The notes under the pieces are model-generated. The model was not told the origin of the DNA and did not search any database. It saw only the letters and a list, made by a program, of their open reading frames with translations. A program made the position numbers and the translations under genes. 55,685 bases of DNA from UBA6772 sp965183875 (GTDB lineage Bacteria; Bacteroidota; Bacteroidia; Flavobacteriales; UBA7430): assembly GCA_965183875.1 (NCBI GenBank), contig CBCYMK010000010.1, positions 1 to 55,685 of the forward strand, written 5' to 3'. Positions within the stretch are counted from its first letter, which is position 1, and each line of letters starts with the position of its first letter. Shown here piece after piece: positions 1 through 7,830 of the stretch.

Positions 1-1010
1 GTTTACAATCTACTTTAAGTAATTTAGAATTAACTAATGAAGAACAAAGTTCAACAATATCTAGCCAGTTAACTACCATAGAAGGTTTAGAAACGGAGAA
101 TGGAGTGCTTACAACAAGTTTAACTTCAGTTAATTCAAGCAACAGCCAATTACAAATTGAATTAGCGGCTTCATTAAACAATGCTTCTAGTTTGTCTACA
201 CAGGTAAGTTCTTTAACTGCTGATAACGGAAGTTTAACTAATTCTCTAAATGATTTAAATTCAACAAACACACAGTTAGAATTAGACTTAACTACAGCTT
301 TAGCGAATGCAGAAGATGGAATTACACAAGCAGATGTAGATGCTGTACAATTAACCGTTAACAGTTTACAATCTACTTTAAGTAATTTAGAATTAACTAA
401 TGAAGAACAAAGTTCAACAATATCTAGCCAGTTAACTACCATAGAAGGTTTAGAAACGGAGAATGGAGTGCTTACAACAAGTTTAACTTCAGTTAATTCA
501 AGCAACAGCCAATTACAAATTGAATTAGCGGCTTCATTAAGCAATGCTTCTAGTTTGTCTACACAGGTAAGTTCTTTAACTGCTGATAACGGAAGTTTAA
601 CTAATTCTCTAAATGATTTAAATTCAACAAACACACAGTTAGAATTAGACTTAACTACAGCTTTAGCGAATGCAGAAGATGGAATTACACAAGCAGATGT
701 AGATGCTGTACAATTAACCGTTAACAGTTTACAATCTACTTTAAGTAATTTAGAATTAACTAATGAAGAACAAAGTTCAACAATATCTAGCCAGTTAACT
801 ACCATAGAAGGTTTAGAAACGGAGAATGGAGTGCTTACAACAAGTTTAACTTCAGTTAATTCAAGCAACAGCCAATTACAAATTGAATTAGCGGCTTCAT
901 TAAGCAATGCTTCTAGTTTGTCTACACAGGTAAGTTCTTTAACTGCTGATAACGGAAATTTAACTAATTCTCTTAATGATTTAAATTCAGAATTTGAATC
1001 TCAAAACGTA
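1..1010 (+). repeat. 363-bp tandem repeats inside a coding region
   Basis: The word gtttacaatc recurs at 1, 364 and 727, giving a period of exactly 363 bp (121 codons). Copies are almost identical at DNA level; I noticed only isolated changes such as aacaatgc versus agcaatgc. The third copy breaks off near position 1000. More copies probably lie upstream of the window. Confidence 0.95.
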
Positions 1011-1343
1011 ACAATTGACAGTTTACTGTTTGCAGTTATCGGCTTGGAAACAGATTTAATGACAGTTCAAGAAAATCAGGAAACTCATGTTGTGGTTGAC
1101 CGATATATAGAAATTCCAGAAGGATGGAGTATTTTTGGCTACACATGTAGCGATTCTATTGATGTAGTAGAATCGTTTGGAGCAATTTCAGAACAAATAG
1201 ATATCATAAAAGATGAAAATGGTAGTGTTTGGTATGTAGAATATGGGTTTAATGGAATTGGTGTACTTGAATATGGGAAAGGGTATCAAATTAGAACACT
1301 CGAGGCTATAGAAAACTTCCAATTTTGTCCGAATATTGAGTAA
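3..1343 (+). CDS. Partial surface protein: tandem coiled-coil repeats plus C-terminal GWS/GYQI module
   Basis: The reading frame is open from the left window edge, so the true start lies outside; the first GTG (105) is only a repeat-internal codon. The visible protein consists of about 2.7 copies of a 121-residue unit rich in Ser, Thr, Asn, Leu and Gln with heptad-like Leu spacing, which suggests a long coiled-coil stalk. A unique region of ~110 residues follows, containing GWSIFGYT, FNGIG and GYQI and ending with a Cys near the C-terminus. I read it as a secreted or surface fibre protein; function unknown. The same C-terminal module ends the next gene, so the two are probably related surface factors. 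A hairpin terminator follows. Confidence 0.75.
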   Translation, partial: LQSTLSNLELTNEEQSSTISSQLTTIEGLETENGVLTTSLTSVNSSNSQLQIELAASLNNASSLSTQVSSLTADNGSLTNSLNDLNSTNTQLELDLTTALANAEDGITQADVDAVQLTVNSLQSTLSNLELTNEEQSSTISSQLTTIEGLETENGVLTTSLTSVNSSNSQLQIELAASLSNASSLSTQVSSLTADNGSLTNSLNDLNSTNTQLELDLTTALANAEDGITQADVDAVQLTVNSLQSTLSNLELTNEEQSSTISSQLTTIEGLETENGVLTTSLTSVNSSNSQLQIELAASLSNASSLSTQVSSLTADNGNLTNSLNDLNSEFESQNVTIDSLLFAVIGLETDLMTVQENQETHVVVDRYIEIPEGWSIFGYTCSDSIDVVESFGAISEQIDIIKDENGSVWYVEYGFNGIGVLEYGKGYQIRTLEAIENFQFCPNIE

Positions 1344-1422
1344 ACCCTAGTTTCTTGTATTATTTAAGAAATTATAGGTGTTGTTATACATATTTATTAA
1401 AATAGTACCCCCTATATTTGTT

Positions 1423-1466
1423 GGACTACAAGAGCGCAATTTATTGCTATCTTGTAGTTCTTTTTT
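1423..1466 (+). terminator. Rho-independent terminator after the coiled-coil protein
   Basis: The arms actacaaga and tcttgtagt enclose a ~16-nt loop and are followed by a T run (ttctttttt). It lies about 80 bp after the stop codon of the repeat protein. Confidence 0.7.
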
Positions 1467-1504
1467 AATTATAAACTCTACTAAAGATAAGCTACAGAGA
1501 CCAA

Positions 1505-2631
1505 ATTGAAAATTGTTTCATTCAGTCAGAAAAACATTTATTGTTTTTATTGTTCAGTTTCTCAAGTGTTTTATTTGCTCAAACCCTGATTGGACAGTAA
1601 ATGCAAGCTCAATTGAACATTCTATGTCGCTAACTTGTGTTGTTGTAGATGAGCTTGGCACGTATTCTTCAGAAGAACTAATGATTGGTTTTTTTGATGG
1701 TGAAGACTGTGTTGGTGTCGGATATACTGAGACTTATTTCCCGCCAATATCAGCTAATTTGGCATTTTTCTTGGCTTATGGAAATTCGGCAAGTGCTAGC
1801 TATACGGTAAAAGTATATGTAAATGAACAGGTTCTTAATGCTGGAACATTAGATTTTAGTAGTAATGGCGTTTTAGGAACTTTAGATGCTCCTTATGTAA
1901 TTAGTCCTGTGTATACCATAGCTGGTTGTACAGACGAAACTGCCTATAATTACAACCCAACTGCAATTGAGGATGATGGTTCTTATGATGTTATTTTAAA
2001 TGGTTGCACAGATGATACTGCCTATAATTTTAATCCTAATGCAAATACAGATGACGGTACTTGTGTAGCTATCGTTATAGGTTGTATGGATTCCAACTAT
2101 TTGGAGTATAACCCTGCTGCTAATTCTGGTTTTCAACAGGTTTTATGCCTAACAGAAATAGTATACGGTTGTACCAACGCTGATTATATTCAGTATAATT
2201 TGTACGCAAATATAGAGGACGGCTCTTGTGTAATAACTTGGCAGCAGGCTTATACACTTAGTCAAGCAGAAGTAGATGAAATGAATATTGAGTTACAGCA
2301 AATGATATAAGAAGCTGTGCAACTCATTCAAGTAATTGAAGAGCTAAGTCTAAGTAATGAGATGTATCAGGATTCTTTGTCGAATTGTTCTTCTGAGATA
2401 TTTACCGACCTACCAATGGGATGGAGTATGATTGGTCATACCTTGATTACTCCGAAAAATATTGAAGAGGCAGTCGCATGTATTTATGATAAAGTGGTGG
2501 TTATTAAAAATTACCTTGGTGCTGCATACCTACCACAATATGATTTTAATGGGATAGGGGATTTACAACCCGGCTTTGGGTATCAGATTAAACTTACCGA
2601 TAGTGTAAGTGATTTTAATTTGTGTGAGTAA
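1505..2631 (+). pseudogene. Broken secreted surface protein with GCTD repeats and GWS/GYQI module
   Basis: Three reading frames have to be joined. Positions 1535-1585 in frame 2 encode a classic signal peptide core ending SSVLFAQT. One base is missing at about 1583-1586, and frame 1 continues with PDWTVN, an FDGEDCVGVGYT segment and then four cysteine-containing repeats of the type GCTDxTAYNxNPxAxxDDGSY/C. An in-frame TAA at 2308-2310 interrupts the protein, after which the same frame runs on to 2631 and ends with GWSMIGHT, FNGIG and GYQIK. No ATG is found at the start. The intact form would be a Sec-exported surface protein of ~370 residues. It follows a protein with the same C-terminal module. 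Either a decayed gene or several sequencing errors. Confidence 0.7.
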
Positions 2632-2780
2632 TTCTGTATTCATAAGAATTGGATTTGAGTGCCCATACTTCAGTCATTTCTGTAGTGTCGCAAATTGTGG
2701 ATAATAGACTTGAAGAATAAGCTGATATTTTTTGTAATTTAGGAATATGAAAAAATTAGTATAGCTTATTATATCAGTTA

Positions 2781-2805
2781 AATAGTTCTCAATTAGAGAA
2801 CTATT
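2781..2805 (+). promoter_or_regulatory. Inverted-repeat operator candidate of higBA
   Basis: A perfect 10-bp inverted repeat, aatagttctc and gagaactatt, separated by aatta, lies just upstream of the TAnnTTTG element (2809-2816) and covers the expected -33 position. HigA-type antitoxins commonly repress their own operon by binding such palindromes. The arm sequence is directly visible; the HigA link is inferred from position. Confidence 0.6.
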
Positions 2806-2808
2806 ACT

Positions 2809-2816
2809 TATGTTTG
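2809..2816 (+). promoter_or_regulatory. Bacteroidota -7 element of higBA (TATGTTTG)
   Basis: Matches the TAnnTTTG consensus, lies 17 bp before the higB ATG at 2833, and follows directly on the inverted repeat. Confidence 0.5.
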
Positions 2817-2832
2817 TATAATCTAATGATGT

Positions 2833-3130
2833 ATGAAAAGAATAATAGCAAAAAAAAACGCTGCGAGATTTTTGGGCTAAGTATGCAGATTCAGAGCAGC
2901 ATTTAAAAACATGGTATGAAACAACAAAAAATGCACAATGGAAATCTCCAAATGCAGTAAAGGAAACTTTTGTTTCAGCAAGTATATTAAAGGACAGCCG
3001 CGTTGTTTTTAATATTAAAGGTAATAAATACAGACTTGTAGTAAAGTTCAACTATACCAGACAATGGGCTTTTATTCGTTTTATAGGAACCCATAAAGAG
3101 TATGATAACATTAACGCGAACAAGATTTAA
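2833..3130 (+). pseudogene. higB: HigB-family mRNA interferase toxin, frameshifted
   Basis: From ATG 2833 the protein begins MKRIIAKK and then leaves frame inside a run of nine A residues (2850-2858). Removing one A restores a full HigB of ~98 residues: TLRDFWAKYADSEQHLKTW, WKSPNAVKETF, SASILKDSRVVFNIKGNKYR and a C-terminal RFIGTHKEYDNI. HigB toxins are RelE-like RNases that cut mRNA on the ribosome. The stop TAA is 8 bp before higA, as in an operon. As given, only a short out-of-frame peptide would be made. The A9 tract is a classic slippage and sequencing-error site, so the gene may be intact in the organism or phase-variable. Confidence 0.75.
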
Positions 3131-3138
3131 ACTATTTT

Positions 3139-3498
3139 ATGACTATTCAGCTAATAAAAACAGAAGCCGTGTATGATAAAGCTCTAATAAGACTAGGGCA
3201 AGTTTTTGACGCTTCACCAAATTCAAAAGAAGGTGATGAAGCGGAAATCTTGTCTTTGTTAATAGAGAATTATGAAAATAAATACTATCCCATTTTACCT
3301 CCCGACCCAATTGAGGCTATTAAAGTGCGAATGGAAGAAATGAATCTAAAACAAAAAGATTTAGTTGGTGTAATAGGGGGTAAAAGTCGTGTGTCGGAAA
3401 TACTTAATAAAAAGAAAAAATTAACCGTAGAAATGATTCGGGACTTAGAGCGTGTATTAAATATTTCAGCATCTGTATTGGTTGCTAATTATAAATAG
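3139..3498 (+). CDS. higA: HigA-family antitoxin (XRE-type helix-turn-helix)
   Basis: The 119-residue protein has an acidic N-terminal half (residues 1-60) and a C-terminal helix-turn-helix around residues 64-115, including EEMNLKQKDLVGVIGGKSRVSEIL and LTVEMIRDLERVLNI. This is the arrangement of HigA antitoxins that bind HigB and repress the operon. It follows higB with an 8-bp gap. The gene is intact although its toxin partner is frameshifted. A bidirectional terminator separates it from the convergent GAPDH gene. Confidence 0.88.
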   Translation: MTIQLIKTEAVYDKALIRLGQVFDASPNSKEGDEAEILSLLIENYENKYYPILPPDPIEAIKVRMEEMNLKQKDLVGVIGGKSRVSEILNKKKKLTVEMIRDLERVLNISASVLVANYK

Positions 3499-3518
3499 GA
3501 ATTGAATTATTTGCCCAT

Positions 3519-3557
3519 AAAAAAGCCTCATTCGAATAAACGAATGAGGCTTTTTTT
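3519..3557. terminator. Bidirectional terminator between higA and GAPDH
   Basis: The arms agcctcattcg and cgaatgaggct are separated by aataaa, with an A run on the left and a T run on the right, so it can work for both convergent genes. Confidence 0.85.
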
Positions 3558-3572
3558 ATATTTAAAAAACTA

Positions 3573-5009
3573 CTAGTAGTTCATCGGTCTTCTTACTTCA
3601 GCTAAGTGTTTAGCTAAGCGCATAACTTGTCTAGAGTATCCATATTCGTTATCGTACCAAACGTAAAGTACTACATTTTTACCATCTTGAGAAACTATGG
3701 TTGCTGGGCTATCGTATATAGAAGCAGCGTTGTTACCCACAATGTCGGTAGAAACTAATTCCTTAGAAATAGAGTAGTTTATTTGCTCTACTAAAGCGCC
3801 TTCTAAGGCCGCTTTTTTCACAATAGCGTTAATGTCTTCTACAGAAGTTTTTTGGTCTAGGGTAAGGTTTAAAATAGCCAAAGAGCCGTTTGGAGTAGGG
3901 ACACGTACTGCGTTTGCAGTAAGTTTACCTTCTAATGCTGGAATTACTTTTACAACTGCTTTACCCGCACCTGTACTCGTGATAACCATGTTTAAGGCTG
4001 CAGCTCTTCCTCTACGTTCTTTTTTGTGCATATTGTCTACCAAATTCTGATCATTGGTATAGGCATGAACCGTTTCAATATGTCCTTTTTCTACTCCTAA
4101 ATTATCGTTTACAACTTTTAAAATAGGGGTAATAGCATTGGTAGTACAAGAAGCAGCAGAGAAAATATCGTGTGTAGCTAAATCGTATTCTAAGTGGTTT
4201 GCACCAAATACAATATTAGGAATCTCTTTTCCTGGAGCAGTTAATAACACCTTAGAAACACCTTTCGCTTTTAAGTGCTTACTTAAAGTTTCCTTATTGG
4301 TAAATACACCTGTATTGTCAATTAATAAAGCATTGTCTATTCCGTAAGCTGTATAGTCTGCTTCTTCAGGATTAGAAACTTTAATTAATTTAACCGATTG
4401 ACCGTTAATAATTAATGCTTTGTTTTCGATGTCTTCTACAACAGTACCAGGGAATTTACCATGTACCGAATCTGTGCGTAATAATGAAGCTCTTTTAATG
4501 ATGTTTTGCTCGTCGTTATTACGTAAAACAATTGCTCTTAAACGCAGTTGTTCACCTTTACCTTCTTGAGCCATAAGCTCACGAGCTAATAATCGACCAA
4601 TTCTACCAAATCCGTAAAGTACTACATCTTTAGGATTGATTGAAGTACTCTCATTATTTACAAATTTCAATTTTTCAGCTACAAAATCAGCCACATCAGC
4701 AAACTGTCCTTTTTCGTTAATCCACTCAAAGGTAAGTTTACCCAAGTCAATTTTAGAAGGTGCAATTTTAGATTCTGAAATCCCTATAGCAATCGCTAAA
4801 GTTTCGAAGATATTAATTGGTTTGTGAACAAAGTTCTTTGCGTATTCGTGCAGATTCAAGATCTCACTTGATCTTTTGTCTATTAATTGATGTCTAAAAA
4901 TAACTAGTTCTATCGATCTTTCGAATGATAAATCACTGGTAATTTTAATCAACTCTATCGCTGCTCTCTCCTCAGCAATACGCGCATTTAATTCTTCTTG
5001 GTAATTCAT
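3573..5009 (-). CDS. gap: Glyceraldehyde-3-phosphate dehydrogenase, long form
   Basis: Catalyses NAD(P)-dependent oxidation of glyceraldehyde 3-phosphate to 1,3-bisphosphoglycerate. At 478 residues it is ~140 longer than classical GAPDH because of an N-terminal extension (residues 1-~127), a form known in Bacteroidota. The Rossmann glycine motif GFGRIGR is at 133-139, the catalytic cysteine is Cys288 in SAASCTTNAITP, and the general base is His315 in ETVHAYTND. The ATG at 5009 is used because the extension is continuous and conserved-looking. The gene stands alone, with a hairpin in its upstream region. The cofactor preference and the role of the extension cannot be read from sequence. Confidence 0.93.
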   Translation of the reverse strand: MNYQEELNARIAEERAAIELIKITSDLSFERSIELVIFRHQLIDKRSSEILNLHEYAKNFVHKPINIFETLAIAIGISESKIAPSKIDLGKLTFEWINEKGQFADVADFVAEKLKFVNNESTSINPKDVVLYGFGRIGRLLARELMAQEGKGEQLRLRAIVLRNNDEQNIIKRASLLRTDSVHGKFPGTVVEDIENKALIINGQSVKLIKVSNPEEADYTAYGIDNALLIDNTGVFTNKETLSKHLKAKGVSKVLLTAPGKEIPNIVFGANHLEYDLATHDIFSAASCTTNAITPILKVVNDNLGVEKGHIETVHAYTNDQNLVDNMHKKERRGRAAALNMVITSTGAGKAVVKVIPALEGKLTANAVRVPTPNGSLAILNLTLDQKTSVEDINAIVKKAALEGALVEQINYSISKELVSTDIVGNNAASIYDSPATIVSQDGKNVVLYVWYDNEYGYSRQVMRLAKHLAEVRRPMNY

Positions 5010-5044
5010 AACTGAATTTGATTTGTAAACTTTAGTAGACTGCG

Positions 5045-5073
5045 AAAATAGTTTATTTTCAGTAAACTATTTT
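5045..5073 (-). promoter_or_regulatory. Inverted repeat upstream of the GAPDH gene
   Basis: The 11-bp arms aaaatagttta and taaactatttt are separated by 7 bp. On the minus strand the repeat overlaps a weak -7-like element (TATTTTCG, 5043-5050), about 35 bp before the ATG. It could be an operator or a 5' leader hairpin. Confidence 0.35.
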
Positions 5074-5266
5074 GCTTTTTGTTTATTTTAAAAAGGTATT
5101 CAAGGCATATGTTTAAGTCCTTTATGCTTGTCCGTTTCTTTGCAGGACTTGACAATTTATCTGCCCTGCTGAGGTTTCTAGAAGTGTGAGGTTTCTAGAA
5201 ATATTATTTAATTCTTAGTTTCATCTTTATTTATTTTGTCCTTTTCCTTGATGAAAAGAACGATAA

Positions 5267-5284
5267 TCCCGATAGCTATCGGGA
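5267..5284. repeat. Palindrome TCCCGATAGCTATCGGGA, copy 1
   Basis: Perfect 18-bp palindrome, repeated at 5495-5512 and 10832-10849, with a degenerate copy at 13630-13647. Confidence 0.8.
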
Positions 5285-5494
5285 CATTTCTTCATTTTCT
5301 TTTCTTGATTTAGCTAAAAGCATGCTGTTGAAGCCTTTTGATTTTTTTTGACATTTATTCTTTTAGTGGAGAAAACGTAAAAAAAATGAGCGTTTTCAAA
5401 ATGTTGTTTGATATTCCGACCAAAGGAAGGAATTGAGTTCATTTTGTTAGCCATTTTTGAGTTTTAGGAGCGTAACAAAAGAAGACAAGTCTTG

Positions 5495-5512
5495 TCCCGA
5501 TAGCTATCGGGA
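5495..5512. repeat. Palindrome TCCCGATAGCTATCGGGA, copy 2
   Basis: Sits inside the region shared with the 16.6-kb element. There the corresponding place lacks the palindrome, so it looks like a small separate insertion. Confidence 0.75.
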
Positions 5513-5671
5513 TTTTTGGTTCGTTTTTGTGTCAAGGCAAAAATGAACAAACAGGAAGAGAACCTTAAATTTAATAGCCCAAATATTTGATAGGCTCCCT
5601 TTTGTTGCTAACTCTAAAGTACTAGATAAGAATAATGTCCTTTAACTCTTAAACGAAGCCTTGGCTACTTT

Positions 5672-6871
5672 CTATTTTAGAGTGCCTGGATAAACCTTTA
5701 AGGCTTCCTCTAAAATACGAATCGCATCTTTTAAGTCTGAGGTATTTAAAACATAAGCGATTCGGATTTGTTGTTTCCCAATTTCTGGAGTAGAGTAGAA
5801 GCCTGCCGCAGGAGCTACCATTACAGTTTTGTTATTCCAGCTAAACTCTTCTAATAACCATTGAGCAAATTTATCTGCATCGTCTACAGGTAGCTGTGCA
5901 ATACAATAAAAGGCTCCAGTAGGTTTAGGACAAACCACTCCTTTAATAGCATTTAAGCCTTCTATGAGTACATCTCTACGCTCAACATATTCTTCTGTAA
6001 CCTCTGTAAAGTAAGAGTTTGGAGTTTTTAATGCTGCTTCTCCTGCTACTTGTCCAAAGGTAGGAGGGCTTAGTCTTGCCTGAGCAAATTTTAATGCCGT
6101 TGCTATAAATTCATTGTTTTTAGAAACGATACATCCAACTCTAGCTCCACACATACTATAGCGTTTAGAAACGGAATCTATAACAATAGAGTTTTGATCC
6201 AGCCCTTCGAGCTCTAATACTGAGATGTGTTTTTTTCCATCGTAAGCAAACTCACGATATACCTCATCGGCAATTAAGAAAAGGTCGTGTTTTAAAACTA
6301 GCTCTTTTAAAGAATTTAATTCTTCTTGAGAGTATAAATAGCCTGTAGGGTTTCCTGGGTTACAAATTAATATAGCCTTAGTATTTGGCGTAATTAGTTT
6401 TTCGAATTCTGAAATTGAAGGAAGTGAAAATCCACTTTCTATACTAGAAGTAATTGGTTTTACTGTAACTCCTGCAGAGGTAGAAAATCCGTTATAGTTC
6501 GCATAAAAAGGTTCAGGAATGATGATTTCATCTCCCTCGTCCATTATGCTGTTTAAAGAAATAGTAATTGCTTCGGAACCTCCTGTAGTAACCAATATAT
6601 TTTGGTGCTCTACTTGGAGTCCAGCATTTTTATAATAGGTAGCCAATCCTTCTCTGTACGATTGGAATCCTGCAGAATGACTATAGGCTACTACCTTAGG
6701 TTCAAAGTTTCGAATTGCTTCTAAGGCTACTTCAGGTGTTTTAATGTCTGGTTGACCTATGTTGAGGTGAATTACTTCAGTTCCTCTTTTTTTTGCATCT
6801 TCTGCAAACGGCACCAACTTTCTAATTGGCGATTCTGGCATTCTTAGCCCTTTGGTTGAAATCTTTGGCAT
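5672..6871 (-). CDS. Pyridoxal-phosphate aminotransferase, class I/II (aspartate aminotransferase-like)
   Basis: A 399-residue fold-type I PLP enzyme of the AspC/aromatic aminotransferase group, transferring amino groups between amino and 2-oxo acids. Visible motifs are NIGQPD (~37-42), NPGNPTG (171-177), ADEVY (201-205, the Asp that binds the pyridine nitrogen), and SKRYSMCGARVG with the Schiff-base Lys236 and the phosphate-binding Arg. The ATG at 6871 gives the expected length. It lies 84 bp after the DUF1573 gene on the same strand, with a terminator between. The exact substrate (Asp, aromatic or other) is not determined. Confidence 0.88.
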   Translation of the reverse strand: MPKISTKGLRMPESPIRKLVPFAEDAKKRGTEVIHLNIGQPDIKTPEVALEAIRNFEPKVVAYSHSAGFQSYREGLATYYKNAGLQVEHQNILVTTGGSEAITISLNSIMDEGDEIIIPEPFYANYNGFSTSAGVTVKPITSSIESGFSLPSISEFEKLITPNTKAILICNPGNPTGYLYSQEELNSLKELVLKHDLFLIADEVYREFAYDGKKHISVLELEGLDQNSIVIDSVSKRYSMCGARVGCIVSKNNEFIATALKFAQARLSPPTFGQVAGEAALKTPNSYFTEVTEEYVERRDVLIEGLNAIKGVVCPKPTGAFYCIAQLPVDDADKFAQWLLEEFSWNNKTVMVAPAAGFYSTPEIGKQQIRIAYVLNTSDLKDAIRILEEALKVYPGTLK

Positions 6872-6894
6872 CAGGTAGTTTCTAAAATTTAATC

Positions 6895-6924
6895 AAAAAA
6901 AATGTCCCGCAATTACTGCGGGAC
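6895..6924 (-). terminator. Terminator after the DUF1573 gene
   Basis: The arms gtcccgca and tgcgggac enclose a 5-nt loop; read on the minus strand, a run of T follows. Confidence 0.8.
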
Positions 6925-6955
6925 AAATTTCTTAAATTTTTATGAATTACCTAAC

Positions 6956-7393
6956 TTATTTAGTCGGTTTTGCAACTGGCGAATTACCAATTGGTTTTTT
7001 CACTGGTGTTGTTTGTTCTCCTTCAGCAGCAAGTGTTTTTCCTTTTATACGGATAACTTTTGTAGCTTCAGTTTTTGCGTTTGAAGTAATTGTAACACTT
7101 TTGTTAAATGCGCCAATTCTTTTTGTGTCGTATTTAACTTTAATTACGTCTGATGCTCCAGGAGCAATAGGTGCTTTTGGCCAGATTGGCACTGTACAAC
7201 CACAACTCCCTTTAGAGTTAGAAATGATTAAAGGAGCGTCTCCAGTATTGGTGAATTTAAATTCGTACTGTCCGTTACCGTGCTGCTCAAAAGTACCGAA
7301 ATCGTGAATGTCTTTTTCGAAAGAGATCTCTTGTGCTTGTGTCGCGAATGTACCTGCTACTGCGAATACAATTCCTAAAATTAATTTCTTCAT
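6956..7393 (-). CDS. Secreted DUF1573 domain protein
   Basis: This 145-residue protein has a clear signal peptide (MKKLILGIVFAVAGTFATQA, cleavage before QE). A DUF1573 immunoglobulin-like domain follows, with the typical HDFGTFEQ...G, F..TNTGDAPLII, GSCGCTVP and APGASDVIKVKYDT segments. The tail is low-complexity, rich in Pro, Lys and Thr. DUF1573 proteins are common periplasmic or outer-membrane-associated proteins in Bacteroidota; their function is not established. A well-formed promoter (TTTG-19 bp-TAGATTTG) and its own terminator suggest a single-gene transcript. Confidence 0.88.
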   Translation of the reverse strand: MKKLILGIVFAVAGTFATQAQEISFEKDIHDFGTFEQHGNGQYEFKFTNTGDAPLIISNSKGSCGCTVPIWPKAPIAPGASDVIKVKYDTKRIGAFNKSVTITSNAKTEATKVIRIKGKTLAAEGEQTTPVKKPIGNSPVAKPTK

Positions 7394-7429
7394 TTGTATG
7401 GTTTTATGGTTGTTTCTATTTAACGATTA

Positions 7430-7460
7430 CAAATCTAAAAGTTTCTCTGTAACTACCAAA
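7430..7460 (-). promoter_or_regulatory. Bacteroidota promoter of the DUF1573 gene
   Basis: On the minus strand, TTTG (7457-7460) and TAGATTTG (7430-7437) are separated by 19 bp, close to the bacteroidotal -33/-7 consensus, ending 37 bp before the ATG. Confidence 0.65.
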
Positions 7461-7695
7461 CAATAAGGCTTTCTATATTGTTAAGACTCTGTTAAGGTTG
7501 AGATTCGAGTGCCTCTACCTAGCTGTAGGTAAATGGACTTGATAATAGAGAAGTTTTGAGTTCCAAGTTCAATCCCGATAGTTAACGTGATTTGCTCTGT
7601 CAATAGTTCGTTTAAGAGTTGTGTGGGATTCGAGTGTATCAGCCTGACAAGATAGAGTTTTATGCGAAAAATTACTTACTACTAACTACTCATTT

Positions 7696-7717
7696 GTCAT
7701 ACTGAGCTTGTCGAAGG
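7696..7717 (+). repeat. Dispersed repeat containing TACTGAGCTTGTCGAAGG
   Basis: This intergenic word, whose reverse complement reads ttcgacaagctcagtatgac, is familiar from many bacterial genomes including Flavobacteriia. A distantly similar word (ccttcgaaaaacctcaggat) occurs near 20000. Only one good copy is in this window. Confidence 0.45.
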
Positions 7718-7830
7718 TCTTACCTACTTCACTACTTTAACTTCTTAATTCTGTCTCCTGTTTCAGATTTGCCTGTGGTTGTTAGGGCTTAGTGATTTTT
7801 TTCCTTTTCCGATTTAGGCCTCACGATTTA

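Larger units (their letters stand above)
2632..2832. other. Short intergenic region upstream of higBA
   Basis: No gene is visible. It contains the operator-like inverted repeat and promoter described separately. An open frame on the minus strand here (2674-3051) is a shadow of higB. Confidence 0.6.
5125..5636 (-). repeat. Degenerate third copy of the MITE-like element (candidate)
   Basis: The left edge tgcttgtccgtttctttgc resembles the ends of the elements at 10731 and 16584. The segment from about 5350 to 5560 is the reverse complement of the 16.67-16.85 kb interior. The 8-mer gtccttta flanks the segment at 5117-5124 and 5637-5644, as a target duplication would. The right end matches the terminal repeat only weakly (~12 of 20). 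Confidence 0.4.
5010..5671. other. 662-bp intergenic region with dispersed repeats
   Basis: No gene is supported. It contains the GAPDH promoter region, two copies of the palindrome TCCCGATAGCTATCGGGA, and an interior matching the 16.6-kb MITE-like element in reverse orientation (about 5350-5560). Confidence 0.7.
7394..7830. other. 437-bp intergenic region
   Basis: No gene or RNA is supported. It holds the DUF1573 promoter and a copy of a widespread intergenic word (7696-7717). No clear terminator for the SpoU gene was found. Confidence 0.5.

Noticed and set aside
1..1010. Possible CRISPR-like direct repeats
   Set aside because: The repeats are 363 bp, contiguous, without spacers and lie in a continuous reading frame; they are protein-coding tandem repeats.
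1513..1515. TTG start for the GCTD surface protein
   Set aside because: The resulting N-terminus is not a good signal peptide, while another frame of the same stretch encodes a textbook one that joins the body after a one-base correction.
2674..3051. 125-residue open frame on the minus strand
   Set aside because: It lies antisense to the recognisable HigB coding sequence and has no protein-like features; it is a by-product of the frameshifted toxin gene.
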